Source: Gammaproteobacteria bacterium
GTDB lineage: Bacteria > Pseudomonadota > Gammaproteobacteria > Enterobacterales > Alteromonadaceae
Length of the DNA: 10,054 nucleotides
Assembly (NCBI GenBank): GCA_027484495.1
Contig: JAIXSW010000447.1
Span: forward strand, 1-10,054
Reading direction: 5' to 3'
The notes under the pieces were generated by a model. It searched no databases. It was given only the letters and a program-made list of their open reading frames with translations, and was not told the DNA's origin. Numbering within the stretch: the first letter of the stretch is position 1; the number at the start of each line of letters is the position of its first letter. The position numbers were made by a program, and so were the translations under genes. This document shows, in pieces, positions 1-7,265 of this stretch.

Positions 1-909
1 CAGTGCCTGATAAAACTCTTTTGGATTCAGATAACCCTGATGGCCAAACACTTCTTTGCCATCCTGCAGAAAATACAATGTGGGTGTGGCAAAGGTGGGA
101 GTCTTCAGCGTCAGGCCCTGTAGCTGGGCGCTGGTACGGGTGGATACAGGGATCACACCGCGGTAGTGCTCCAGCACTTCTTTGCGGAATTTTTCACAGT
201 ATGGACAATAGCCTTCGGCTTCCAGCACCAGCAGCTGCTTGCCCTTGAGCAAAGCACTATTGTCGACCGGCGCGATGGCCGTGGCGTTAAAGCGCACGCC
301 GGTGCTGTGGTCCGGGCAATATCCATCCGGATTTTTAACTAAATAATCCTGGTGATAGTCTTCGGCCGGGAAAAACTCGCTGAGCGCTTTAATCTGTGTG
401 GTAATAGCGCCAAAACCGGCAGCACTGAGTAATTGCTGATACTGTGCTTTGACTGCTTCTGCGAGCGCCTGCTGACTGGCGTTTTGTACCAGAATAATCG
501 AGCGATACTGAGTTCCTATATCATTGCCCTGGCGATTGAGCTGCGTGGGGTCATGCTGTTCGAAATAGACTTGCAGAATGTGGCGTAACGACACTTTACT
601 TGGGTCAAAACTGACTTTGACCACTTCGGCATGATTGTTCGGGTCCAGCCGTCGCGCCGTTGCGGTGATGGCGCGATAAGTGGGTTCCACGCCTTTACCG
701 TCGGCATAACCGGATACGGCATTCAGTACGCCGGGAATAGCGGCATAGCGTTTTTCTGCACCCCAGAAACAGCCGGCACCCAGAACTATGCTGTCTTTTT
801 GCATACTGGCCTGGGCCGGGACGGACCCAGCCGCGAGTGCGGCAGGGGCGCTCAACAGGGCAAAACCGCAACAAGCGGCAACGAACATAGAAACGACAGA
901 GCTACGCAT
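1..909 (-). CDS. msrA: Exported MsrA fused to a thioredoxin-fold domain (3' end outside window)
   Basis: Peptide-methionine (S)-S-oxide reductase, which repairs oxidised methionine in proteins. The visible 303 residues start at ATG 907-909, with GGAG seven bases upstream, and stay open to the window edge, so the C-terminus is missing. Residues 1-26 look like a Sec signal peptide (hydrophobic stretch, then ALA|A), which puts the enzyme in the periplasm. The MsrA domain spans about 38-215: GAGCFWGAE with catalytic Cys47, NNHAEVV near 91-97, the QLNRQGNDIGTQYRS block at 123-137, and GYC with a likely resolving Cys198. A second domain begins near 218 with a thioredoxin-like fold: GYCPYC (Cys235/Cys238) and a TPTLYF cis-proline strand at 275-280. 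It probably serves as the built-in reductant for MsrA. The CPYC pair is glutaredoxin-like, but the surroundings look more like thioredoxin. The gene stands alone behind a terminator; no clean promoter is visible at 910-1010. Confidence 0.93.
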   Translation of the reverse strand, partial: MRSSVVSMFVAACCGFALLSAPAALAAGSVPAQASMQKDSIVLGAGCFWGAEKRYAAIPGVLNAVSGYADGKGVEPTYRAITATARRLDPNNHAEVVKVSFDPSKVSLRHILQVYFEQHDPTQLNRQGNDIGTQYRSIILVQNASQQALAEAVKAQYQQLLSAAGFGAITTQIKALSEFFPAEDYHQDYLVKNPDGYCPDHSTGVRFNATAIAPVDNSALLKGKQLLVLEAEGYCPYCEKFRKEVLEHYRGVIPVSTRTSAQLQGLTLKTPTFATPTLYFLQDGKEVFGHQGYLNPKEFYQAL

Positions 910-1014
910 CACAAATCTCCGGCCAACGCCATTCGGTAAATACCTATACGTGTAGACCGGCCAAACAGCGCAACTTGTGCATCAGGTAAAAAATTTCGCG
1001 GATTTAATAGCATA

Positions 1015-1034
1015 AAAGCCCGCGAGCGGGCTTT
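1015..1034 (-). terminator. Hairpin terminator after the TonB receptor gene
   Basis: AAAGCCCG (1015-1022) pairs with CGGGCTTT (1027-1034) around a four-base loop. Read on the minus strand it is a GC-rich stem ending in a short T run (TTTTATG), 23 bases past the receptor stop codon. It should end receptor transcription before msrA. The T tract is short, so read-through into msrA is possible. Confidence 0.7.
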
Positions 1035-1056
1035 CATCATCAGTTAGATCCAGTGA

Positions 1057-3186
1057 TCAGAACTTATAACTGACACCTAACCGGGCGGCGCGCGGTGAGC
1101 CTGGGGTGATGTTGTTATTGCTATGCGCTGTGGCGTAATAGGTTTTGTCGGTCAGGTTTTCCAGATTGAGCTGTAGCCGCAGTTCTGGCATTGGCGTGTA
1201 AAACACTGCGGCATCGACACGGGTGAAACCCGGTAAAGTCACCAGATTGTCGACCGCGACAAAAGCGGAAGACTGACTGACCAGACCTAAACCAGCGCCC
1301 CATTGTTCGTTGACCTGATACCGGTTCCACAATGAAAAACTGTGTTCCGGCACCTGGCTCAGCTGTTTACCTTTTTGTGCGGCTGGCGCCAGGATCTCGC
1401 TGTCCTGGAACGCATAACCGGCAACAAAATCCCAGTGTGCGCTGAGCTGGCCATTCACTTCAAACTCCACGCCATTGACCTGCTGGCCGTCGACCAGAAT
1501 CGACAGGGTCGGATTGACCGGATCTGTCACAGCGACATTGGTGCGGTCGAGCTGATACAGCGCGGTCGCCACCGACAAGCTGTCATTGATATCCCACTTC
1601 ACGCCGAATTCGTGATTGATAAATGACTCTGGATCCAGCGCGGCGTTGCTGATGGTCAGCGACGCCATTTGCTCACCGGCGCGCGGCACATAGGCTTTGC
1701 TGTAATTCAGATAAATCGACACATCTTCGACCGGCTTGTAAATCAGACCGGCGCGTGGCGACAATAAATCATCTTCGCTTTCGATCACGCTGCCATTGCG
1801 ATGGTTTTCCAGTTCGACCTGGTAATCGTCATAACGCAGACCCAATACGGCCTGCCACTGTGGCGTGATTTCAATCTGGTCTTGCAGATACACCGCTTTG
1901 GCTTTGGCATCGCTGCTGTTGTTTGCATCAGTCGCTGAAGCGCGGAACTGGATAGTGCCGCGATAAATCGGATTGGCCAGCGTGACAAAAGCCGAAGTTG
2001 CGTTCGCACTAACATCAGTGAAATAACCGGTCAGCCGCACGTTATCGGTATCTTGTTGATTCAACTCGGCACCCACCAGCATTTTGTGAGTGAGAGTGCC
2101 AGCTTTGGCTTCAAAAGTCAGATCGGTCTGATTCATCAGGTTTTTGCGGTCGGTCCCGCTGGTATAGGCAGAGACCGCAACACGACCATTGGCCGGCGTG
2201 TAGGCACCCGGAAACACGTTGCCATAAAACTTGTCGTAGTCAGCGTAGCGCGTTTGGTTGACCAGCAAAGCACCGCTTAAAAACTCATGGCTGAGGGTGG
2301 CAGAGACCGCATCGACAGTAGCGGTAGAGTCGCTCAGATCCGGGTTACCGATAAAAGTGGCGCGGTTGATTTGCAGCGGTTGATTGGTCGCCGGGTCAAA
2401 CGGGATGCCGCGGTCCGTGATGCGCTCATCGTCAAAATGTTCATAGCTAAGTGCCAGCGTGGTGCGATCAGCCAGGCGATAGGTCAGGGTTGGGTTCACT
2501 GCCGAACGTTCCAGCCGGTAAAAATCGCGATAGCCTTCCGAGTCTTCATACATCCCGGTCAATCGCACCGCCAGTTCGTCGTTGACGGCATAGTTGTAGT
2601 CGCCACTGACCCGGGCTTGTTGCCACGAACCGAGAGACGCATCGATGCCACCGGTATCAGACCAGTTGGCCTGTTTTGTGACGCGGTTGATCAGACCACC
2701 GGCACCGCCACGGCCGAAAATCATGCCGCTTGGGCCTTTTAACACTTCAATGCGCTGCACGTTGTATAAATCACGCAGGTATTGCACGTCATCGCGCATG
2801 CCGTTGATGTAGAAGTCGGCAGTGGAGGTATTACCGCGGAAAATTGGTGCATCACGGTGGCCTTCGCCTTGTGCCATCTGCACACCCGGCACATAACGCA
2901 CTACATCGGCCATATTCTGCATGGCCTGGTCGTCGATTTGCTCTTCGGTCAGGACCGTAATGGCCTGCGGAATATCGCGCAGCGGCGTATTGGTTTTAGT
3001 CGCTGTGCTAATGGCTTCGACTTTGTAACTCTGCGCTTCGCCTTTCACTTCAATATGTTCGATTTTCTTCGATTCATCATCAAGGCTGTCAGCAGCAATG
3101 GCACTGCATGGCAAAGCGGCGGCAATCAACGCAATGCGGATGGCCTGGGTAACGGGAGATAAGGAAATTGAATACAAGGCTGACAT
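1057..3186 (-). CDS. TonB-dependent siderophore receptor
   Basis: Outer-membrane beta-barrel that imports a ferric siderophore using energy from TonB-ExbB-ExbD. It has 709 residues, a usual length. A signal peptide ends near AIA|A (about residue 31), and a possible TonB box EHIEV lies at 43-47. The plug domain, about 60-172, has IPQAITVLT, VVRYVPGVQ, RGN, FYINGMRDD and the hallmark RIEVLKGPSGMIFGRG followed by GGLINRVTK. The barrel fills the rest and ends in the terminal aromatic residue expected of such proteins (YKF). The RDDVQYLRDLYN variant of the plug resembles receptors usually labelled catecholate-type (Fiu-like), but the ligand cannot be read from the sequence. ATG 3184-3186 has GGAG seven bases upstream. 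Iron repression through the upstream inverted repeat is likely. No siderophore synthesis or ABC transporter gene is adjacent, which fits uptake of a siderophore made by others. Confidence 0.95.
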   Translation of the reverse strand: MSALYSISLSPVTQAIRIALIAAALPCSAIAADSLDDESKKIEHIEVKGEAQSYKVEAISTATKTNTPLRDIPQAITVLTEEQIDDQAMQNMADVVRYVPGVQMAQGEGHRDAPIFRGNTSTADFYINGMRDDVQYLRDLYNVQRIEVLKGPSGMIFGRGGAGGLINRVTKQANWSDTGGIDASLGSWQQARVSGDYNYAVNDELAVRLTGMYEDSEGYRDFYRLERSAVNPTLTYRLADRTTLALSYEHFDDERITDRGIPFDPATNQPLQINRATFIGNPDLSDSTATVDAVSATLSHEFLSGALLVNQTRYADYDKFYGNVFPGAYTPANGRVAVSAYTSGTDRKNLMNQTDLTFEAKAGTLTHKMLVGAELNQQDTDNVRLTGYFTDVSANATSAFVTLANPIYRGTIQFRASATDANNSSDAKAKAVYLQDQIEITPQWQAVLGLRYDDYQVELENHRNGSVIESEDDLLSPRAGLIYKPVEDVSIYLNYSKAYVPRAGEQMASLTISNAALDPESFINHEFGVKWDINDSLSVATALYQLDRTNVAVTDPVNPTLSILVDGQQVNGVEFEVNGQLSAHWDFVAGYAFQDSEILAPAAQKGKQLSQVPEHSFSLWNRYQVNEQWGAGLGLVSQSSAFVAVDNLVTLPGFTRVDAAVFYTPMPELRLQLNLENLTDKTYYATAHSNNNITPGSPRAARLGVSYKF

Positions 3187-3223
3187 CTGAAAACTCCGGC
3201 GGATTAACCTTTCTTTACTGCGT

Positions 3224-3252
3224 AATATAACACGAACTATTCTTATTTAGAA
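3224..3252 (-). promoter_or_regulatory. Candidate sigma-70 promoter of the TonB receptor gene
   Basis: On the minus strand, a -10 hexamer TATATT (3224-3229, five of six matches) lies 17 bases from a weak -35 TTCTAA (3247-3252, three of six). The expected start of transcription is about 30 bases upstream of the ATG. The inverted repeat at 3239-3253 covers the -35 and spacer, a position where a repressor would block RNA polymerase. Confidence 0.5.
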
Positions 3253-3253
3253 T
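3239..3253. promoter_or_regulatory. Candidate Fur-type operator
   Basis: ATTCTTATTTAGAAT is a near-perfect inverted repeat: ATTCT and AGAAT arms around five AT bases, 12 of 15 positions symmetric plus the centre. On the minus strand it continues as AAATAAGAATAG, which resembles parts of gammaproteobacterial Fur boxes (AAATGAGAATGATT type). It overlaps the promoter of an iron-siderophore receptor, the usual place for Fur. The match to the full 19-base consensus is partial. Confidence 0.45.
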
Positions 3254-3269
3254 GGCATTGTGTTTTACG

Positions 3270-3299
3270 CAAAGCGCGAGCCTTGCGATCAGCGCTTTG
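3270..3299. repeat. 8-bp perfect inverted repeat in the divergent intergenic region
   Basis: CAAAGCGC (3270-3277) and GCGCTTTG (3292-3299) are exact reverse complements separated by 14 bases. No T run follows on either strand, so it does not look like a terminator. It lies between the two divergent promoters, just upstream of the candidate -35 of the Kdo transferase gene. It could be an operator or a chance stem-loop. Confidence 0.4.
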
Positions 3300-3318
3300 G
3301 CGGGAAAAAGTCAGCTCA

Positions 3319-3348
3319 CTGGCAAAGCCATGGCGCAGCCAGTATGAT
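3319..3348 (+). promoter_or_regulatory. Candidate promoter of the waaA-kdkA gene
   Basis: A -10 TATGAT (3343-3348, five of six) lies 18 bases from a -35 CTGGCA (3319-3324, four of six). Transcription would start near 3355, about 27 bases before the TTG start codon. It is a plausible but unremarkable sigma-70 promoter. Confidence 0.4.
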
Positions 3349-3381
3349 CGGGTTTTCTTATGCAAATAGACGGAAGCCGTT

Positions 3382-5421
3382 TTGTCCCGACTGGCCTTAG
3401 TGTGTTACAGCCTGCTGATGTATCTGCTGCGTCCATTGTTGCTGCTGCTGTTTGTTTGGCGCAGCCGCGCTGATGCGGCCTACCGGCAACGTTTTATTGA
3501 GCGCTTTGCGTTGCAACAGGTCCCGGCACGGCTTCAGGGCGGATTGCTGGTGCATGCGGTGTCGATGGGCGAGGTGGTAGCGGCTATTCCGTTAATTGAA
3601 GCCTTGTTGCGGGATTATCCGGCATTGCCTGTGACTGTTACCTGCACCACGCCGACCGGTTCCGCGCGTATTCGCCAGCATTTTGCTGCACATCTCCAAA
3701 CTGGCCGGGTTTATCACTGTTATCTGCCGTTTGATACGCCGGGCGCAAATCGCCGCTTGCTGCAAAAACTGGCGCCGCAACTTATCTTGCTGCTGGAAAC
3801 TGAGTTATGGCCGAACTTGCTGCGCATCGCCAGCCGTCATCAGGTCCCGGTTTTGCTGGTTAATGCGCGTTTGTCGCGACGTTCTGCCCGCGGTTACCGC
3901 CGGTTTGCCTGGTTAGTCAAACCGATGTTGCAGCAGTTAACGGCGATTCTGGCGCAGGATGATGCCACTGCGACCCGCTTTAATGTGCTGGCTGGTTGTC
4001 ACAGAACTGCAGGAGCGCTCGCCAGCCGGGCCGGTAATTTAAAATATGATATGCGTATCGCGCCGGATTTGGCGGCGAGAGCCGAGGCGCTTCGCGCCGA
4101 CTGGGGGCCGCGACCGGTGTTGGTCGCCGGCAGTACCCATGCTGGTGAAGATGAAATCATCCTCAGTGCTTTTGCTCAGATCCGCCGGCAACAACCGGAC
4201 TTGTTACTGATCCTGGTGCCACGACATCCGGACCGGTTTGACAGCGTCGCGCGGTTGATTGAATCTTCTGGCTTGAACTATGTCCGGCGCAGCCGGGATG
4301 CTGCGGTCAGTGCTGAAACTGCTGTGTTACTCGGTGACAGTATGGGCGAACTGATGCTGTGGTATCAGGCGGCGGATTTGGTGTTGATCGGTGGCTCGCT
4401 GATCCCGCATGGCGGGCACAATCCACTCGAAGCCATGTGCCTGGCCAAACCTGTGTTATCTGGCCCCCATGTGTTTAATTTTGCTCAGGCCTATCAGCTG
4501 CTATCGCAACAGGATGCGGTGCGCTGGGTCGTGGACGCTGAAGCGCTGAGTCAGCAGGTGCTGCAGTTACTGGCAGCACCTGCTGAATGTCAGCAACTGG
4601 CTGCGGCTGGTTTGCAGCTGTATCAGCAACAGGGCGGCGCGACCGCACGAATTTTGGCGCAGGTTGCGCAACTGGCGATGGCCACGCCGGCGGTATTGCC
4701 TGGCGAATTGCGCTGGTCTGCGCCGGCATTGCCAGCTGAACTGCAGACGGCTGCGGTGTTTAACCCTACTTATTGGCAAGCGCAGCAGGCTGTCACCGGT
4801 CATTCGGTTGGCCGCAATACCGTGTATTTTGTCCGCGCTGCCGGCGCTGAGACCGACTGGGTACTGCGGCATTATTACCGCGGTGGTCTGATTGGCAAAC
4901 TCAATCGCGACTGGTTTGCACCGGTGCCGGTGGCGACGAGCCGTGGTCTGGCCGAGTTCCGTTTATTGCTGTGGATGCGTCAGGCCGGACTGCCGGTTCC
5001 GGCGCCGGTGGCTGCCCGTTATCAGCAACGCGGCTTTGGTTACAGTGCTGATATTCTGCTGGAACGGATCCCACAGAGTCAGGACTTGTATCATTATCTG
5101 CAGCAGCAGGCGTTAAGCAACGCGCAATGGCAACAGCTTGGCGCGCTGGTGGCACAGTTGCATCAGGCCGGTGTTTATCACTCTGATTTGAACTGCCATA
5201 ACATTCTGCTTGATGCTGCCGGACAATTTTGGCTGATTGATTTTGATAAATGTGCGCGGCGTAAAGGCCAGCACTGGTGGTCGGAACCGGTGGCCCGGTT
5301 ACAACGCAGTTTGCTGAAGGAACAGGGCCTGCGGCCATCTTTTCATTTTACCCCGGCGCACTGGCAAGCCTTTGTTGCCGGCTATCAGCAACGCATCGGT
5401 GTAAATGCCGGTAGTCATTGA
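3382..5421 (+). CDS. waaA: Fused Kdo transferase-Kdo kinase (WaaA-KdkA), bifunctional LPS inner-core enzyme
   Basis: A 679-residue protein made of two enzymes. Residues 1 to about 432 are 3-deoxy-D-manno-octulosonic acid transferase (WaaA/KdtA; E. coli 425 residues): N-terminal membrane anchor (5-26), AVSMGE with catalytic Glu64, ETELWPN 139-145, NARLS, GNLKYD 218-223, LVPRHPDR, GDSMGEL and GGSLIPHGGHNPLE 337-350. After a Pro/Ala-rich linker, residues 460 to about 670 match Kdo kinase KdkA of Haemophilus and Vibrio: NPTYW 461-465, AVTGHSVGRNT, VLRHYYRGG 494-502, the kinase loop HSDLNCHN 600-607 and DFDK 620-623. It would add Kdo to lipid IVA and phosphorylate it at the inner membrane. KdkA usually goes with a WaaA that adds one Kdo (family knowledge). 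The start is TTG with weak GGAAG upstream; a stop precedes it in frame. GTG 3400 or ATG 3418 are alternatives, but the TTG keeps the full anchor. No other LPS genes are adjacent. Confidence 0.94.
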   Translation: MSRLALVCYSLLMYLLRPLLLLLFVWRSRADAAYRQRFIERFALQQVPARLQGGLLVHAVSMGEVVAAIPLIEALLRDYPALPVTVTCTTPTGSARIRQHFAAHLQTGRVYHCYLPFDTPGANRRLLQKLAPQLILLLETELWPNLLRIASRHQVPVLLVNARLSRRSARGYRRFAWLVKPMLQQLTAILAQDDATATRFNVLAGCHRTAGALASRAGNLKYDMRIAPDLAARAEALRADWGPRPVLVAGSTHAGEDEIILSAFAQIRRQQPDLLLILVPRHPDRFDSVARLIESSGLNYVRRSRDAAVSAETAVLLGDSMGELMLWYQAADLVLIGGSLIPHGGHNPLEAMCLAKPVLSGPHVFNFAQAYQLLSQQDAVRWVVDAEALSQQVLQLLAAPAECQQLAAAGLQLYQQQGGATARILAQVAQLAMATPAVLPGELRWSAPALPAELQTAAVFNPTYWQAQQAVTGHSVGRNTVYFVRAAGAETDWVLRHYYRGGLIGKLNRDWFAPVPVATSRGLAEFRLLLWMRQAGLPVPAPVAARYQQRGFGYSADILLERIPQSQDLYHYLQQQALSNAQWQQLGALVAQLHQAGVYHSDLNCHNILLDAAGQFWLIDFDKCARRKGQHWWSEPVARLQRSLLKEQGLRPSFHFTPAHWQAFVAGYQQRIGVNAGSH

Positions 5422-5458
5422 TCGCGCGGCTGAAGCACTAATCGTCAACACGCCGCAA

Positions 5459-5485
5459 AAAAAAGCCGCAATATGCGGCTTTTTT
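5459..5485. terminator. Bidirectional hairpin terminator between waaA-kdkA and the protease gene
   Basis: Six A, GCCGCA (5465-5470), loop ATA, TGCGGC (5474-5479), six T. The perfect stem is flanked by A and T runs, so it is a Rho-independent terminator on both strands. It lies 38 bases after the fusion-gene stop and 17 bases after the protease stop, and serves both convergent genes. Confidence 0.92.
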
Positions 5486-5501
5486 AATCTTGGCTGACGG
5501 G

Positions 5502-7265
5502 TTACTGATGGCTAGTGGTCAGTGTCAGACCTGTGACTGCGGCATAACCGTACAAGCCGATATGGTAAGTACCTGCCGTTGGGTTGGTGAAGCTGCAGCT
5601 CTCGGTGCTACCGGTTTTGTATGGACGACAGGTGTAGCTGCTCAATGTTGGCTGTGAACCCAGCCGCACATAGAGGTCAACATCACCGGTGCCACCGGCT
5701 GTATTGATGGTCAGCGTGGTGCGACCTGCCGGCACGGTCAGGGTGTAATATTTCCAGGCGCTTTTTGCCACCGAGATATTCGGTGTAGTCGTGGTGACTG
5801 GAGTCGTTCCGCCGCTGGTACCACCGGCCGCTTTGGTTACTGCCGCTGCCGCATCAACAATCCCGGAACCACAGTTTGAGCAGGTGGCCGGAAAGGCACG
5901 GGTAGTAGTTTTCAGAATGGATTCCACTTCATCCGGCGTAGCTGTTGGCTTTTTCTGCAGAACCAGTGCAGCGACCCCAGCGACATGCGGAGCTGCCATG
6001 GAGGTGCCTTGCGAATAGCCGTAACTATCCGAACCCGGCGTTGTGGTGCCTGTGTTATAGGTCGAAAGCACGCCGTTGCTGTCGTTCGCTGAGTTCATGG
6101 CACCACCTGGTGCTGCCACGTCAATTGAAGTGCCGTAGTTAGAGTAATAAGCACGGCCCCCGTTGCGGTTAGTCGATGCGACGTTGACGACACCACTACA
6201 GTTGCCCGGGTTGTAGTTATTGGCGTTGTCATTGTCATTACCCGCTGCAATCACCACGACAGTGCCGCGTGAGCGTGCTGAGTTAATGGCCGCCTGCGTG
6301 GTTGAATCACAGGCACCGGCACCACCCAAACTCATATTGATGACCTTGGCCGGGTTCGCGTTCACCGGAACGCCCGACACTGTGCCACCTGATGCCCAGA
6401 TAATCCCGTCGGCGATATCTGAGGTGTAACCACCACATTTACCTAACACCCGGACTGGTACCACTTTGGCTTTGTACGCCACACCCGCGACGCCGCTGTT
6501 GTTATTGGTCACAGCAGCGATAGTGCCGGCAACATGGGTACCGTGCCAGCTGGAATCTTGCGCTTGTGTCGGCTCACCGCCACCGCAGGCACCCACCGCG
6601 ACCCAGTCACCCGGATCTTTCGGATCGTTGTCTCGGCCACTGCCATCGTTGCCGATGAAAGCGTCAGAAATCATGTCATAACCAGGCAGGATATTGGCAT
6701 TCAAATCCGCGTGTGGACGATAACCGGTATCCAGTACTGCGACGACAACACCGGTTCCATCCGCTTGATCCCAGGCTGCCGGAGCACGCAGGCCACCGGT
6801 ATTTTCGTAGTAGTGCCACTGGTTGTTGTATTGCGTGTCGTTTGGCGTTGCCATGATTTGTAACAGACGGTCTTCCTCGACCTCGCCGACACTCGGGTCA
6901 TTCTTCAATGATTTGATCATGTCAGCTTTTTCTTTCGCACTGAGGCGACGCTCGGCACGGACAATATGCCGGCCATTCACCGCACTGGCGCGGACATAAT
7001 CCAGCTCAGAACCGGCCAGCACGGACAGTTCCTCTTCAACGTGTTGCTGCACATTGATTTGTTCATCAGCGAAACTTTGTGACATCAGATCTGACTTGGC
7101 TGAGCCTGTGGCATTGCCGGTCTGTTTGTAAGTCAGGATAAATTGGGTATTGGCTTCAGAGGCTTGTTTGGTATCCGCCAGAATGACTTCTTGCGCGGCG
7201 ACTGGGGTCAGCATCAATGCTGTCAGAGTTCCAAGGGCGATCTTATGTAATTTGAATTGTTGCAT
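5502..7265 (-). CDS. Secreted subtilisin-like (S8) serine protease with PPC domain
   Basis: Extracellular serine endopeptidase precursor of 587 residues. Signal peptide 1-24 (cleavage near VAA|Q). Inhibitor I9-type propeptide about 40-138, with an autoprocessing site likely near MATPNDTQYNNQWH (139 onward). Peptidase S8 domain about 150-475 with the full triad: Asp179 in AVLDTG, His241 in SWHGTHVAG and Ser422 in GTSMAAPHVAG, plus oxyanion Asn343 in AAGN. A Gly/Thr-rich linker (481-495) leads to a PPC (pre-peptidase C-terminal) beta domain at about 496-587 with DVDLYVR. Eight cysteines outside the signal peptide (227, 277, 319, 356, 462, 465, 546, 557) suggest disulfides and an exported product. 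The PPC domain is usually cleaved off during maturation (family knowledge). The architecture resembles the AprV/BprV-type proteases of Dichelobacter and related marine enzymes. ATG 7263-7265 has a weak GAGAA upstream. Likely role: degrading external protein for nutrition. Confidence 0.95.
   Translation of the reverse strand: MQQFKLHKIALGTLTALMLTPVAAQEVILADTKQASEANTQFILTYKQTGNATGSAKSDLMSQSFADEQINVQQHVEEELSVLAGSELDYVRASAVNGRHIVRAERRLSAKEKADMIKSLKNDPSVGEVEEDRLLQIMATPNDTQYNNQWHYYENTGGLRAPAAWDQADGTGVVVAVLDTGYRPHADLNANILPGYDMISDAFIGNDGSGRDNDPKDPGDWVAVGACGGGEPTQAQDSSWHGTHVAGTIAAVTNNNSGVAGVAYKAKVVPVRVLGKCGGYTSDIADGIIWASGGTVSGVPVNANPAKVINMSLGGAGACDSTTQAAINSARSRGTVVVIAAGNDNDNANNYNPGNCSGVVNVASTNRNGGRAYYSNYGTSIDVAAPGGAMNSANDSNGVLSTYNTGTTTPGSDSYGYSQGTSMAAPHVAGVAALVLQKKPTATPDEVESILKTTTRAFPATCSNCGSGIVDAAAAVTKAAGGTSGGTTPVTTTTPNISVAKSAWKYYTLTVPAGRTTLTINTAGGTGDVDLYVRLGSQPTLSSYTCRPYKTGSTESCSFTNPTAGTYHIGLYGYAAVTGLTLTTSHQ

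Noticed and set aside
859..909. Lipoprotein signal (VAAC at residues 10-13) in the MsrA fusion
   Set aside because: The Cys is only 13 residues from the start with a short hydrophobic stretch before it. A normal signal peptidase I site (ALA|A at 26/27) fits better.
2287..2742. Plus-strand open frame of 151 codons inside the TonB receptor
   Set aside because: It is antisense to the conserved receptor barrel and plug, and its product resembles no family.
4901..5338. Minus-strand open frame of 145 codons inside the Kdo kinase domain
   Set aside because: It is an antisense shadow of kinase codons, with low-complexity Ala/Pro/Gln composition.
4678..5421. Separate kdkA gene starting at the internal ATG 4678
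   Set aside because: It is in the same frame as WaaA with no stop between, and has no Shine-Dalgarno at a useful distance. The fusion explains it better, although internal starts cannot be excluded.
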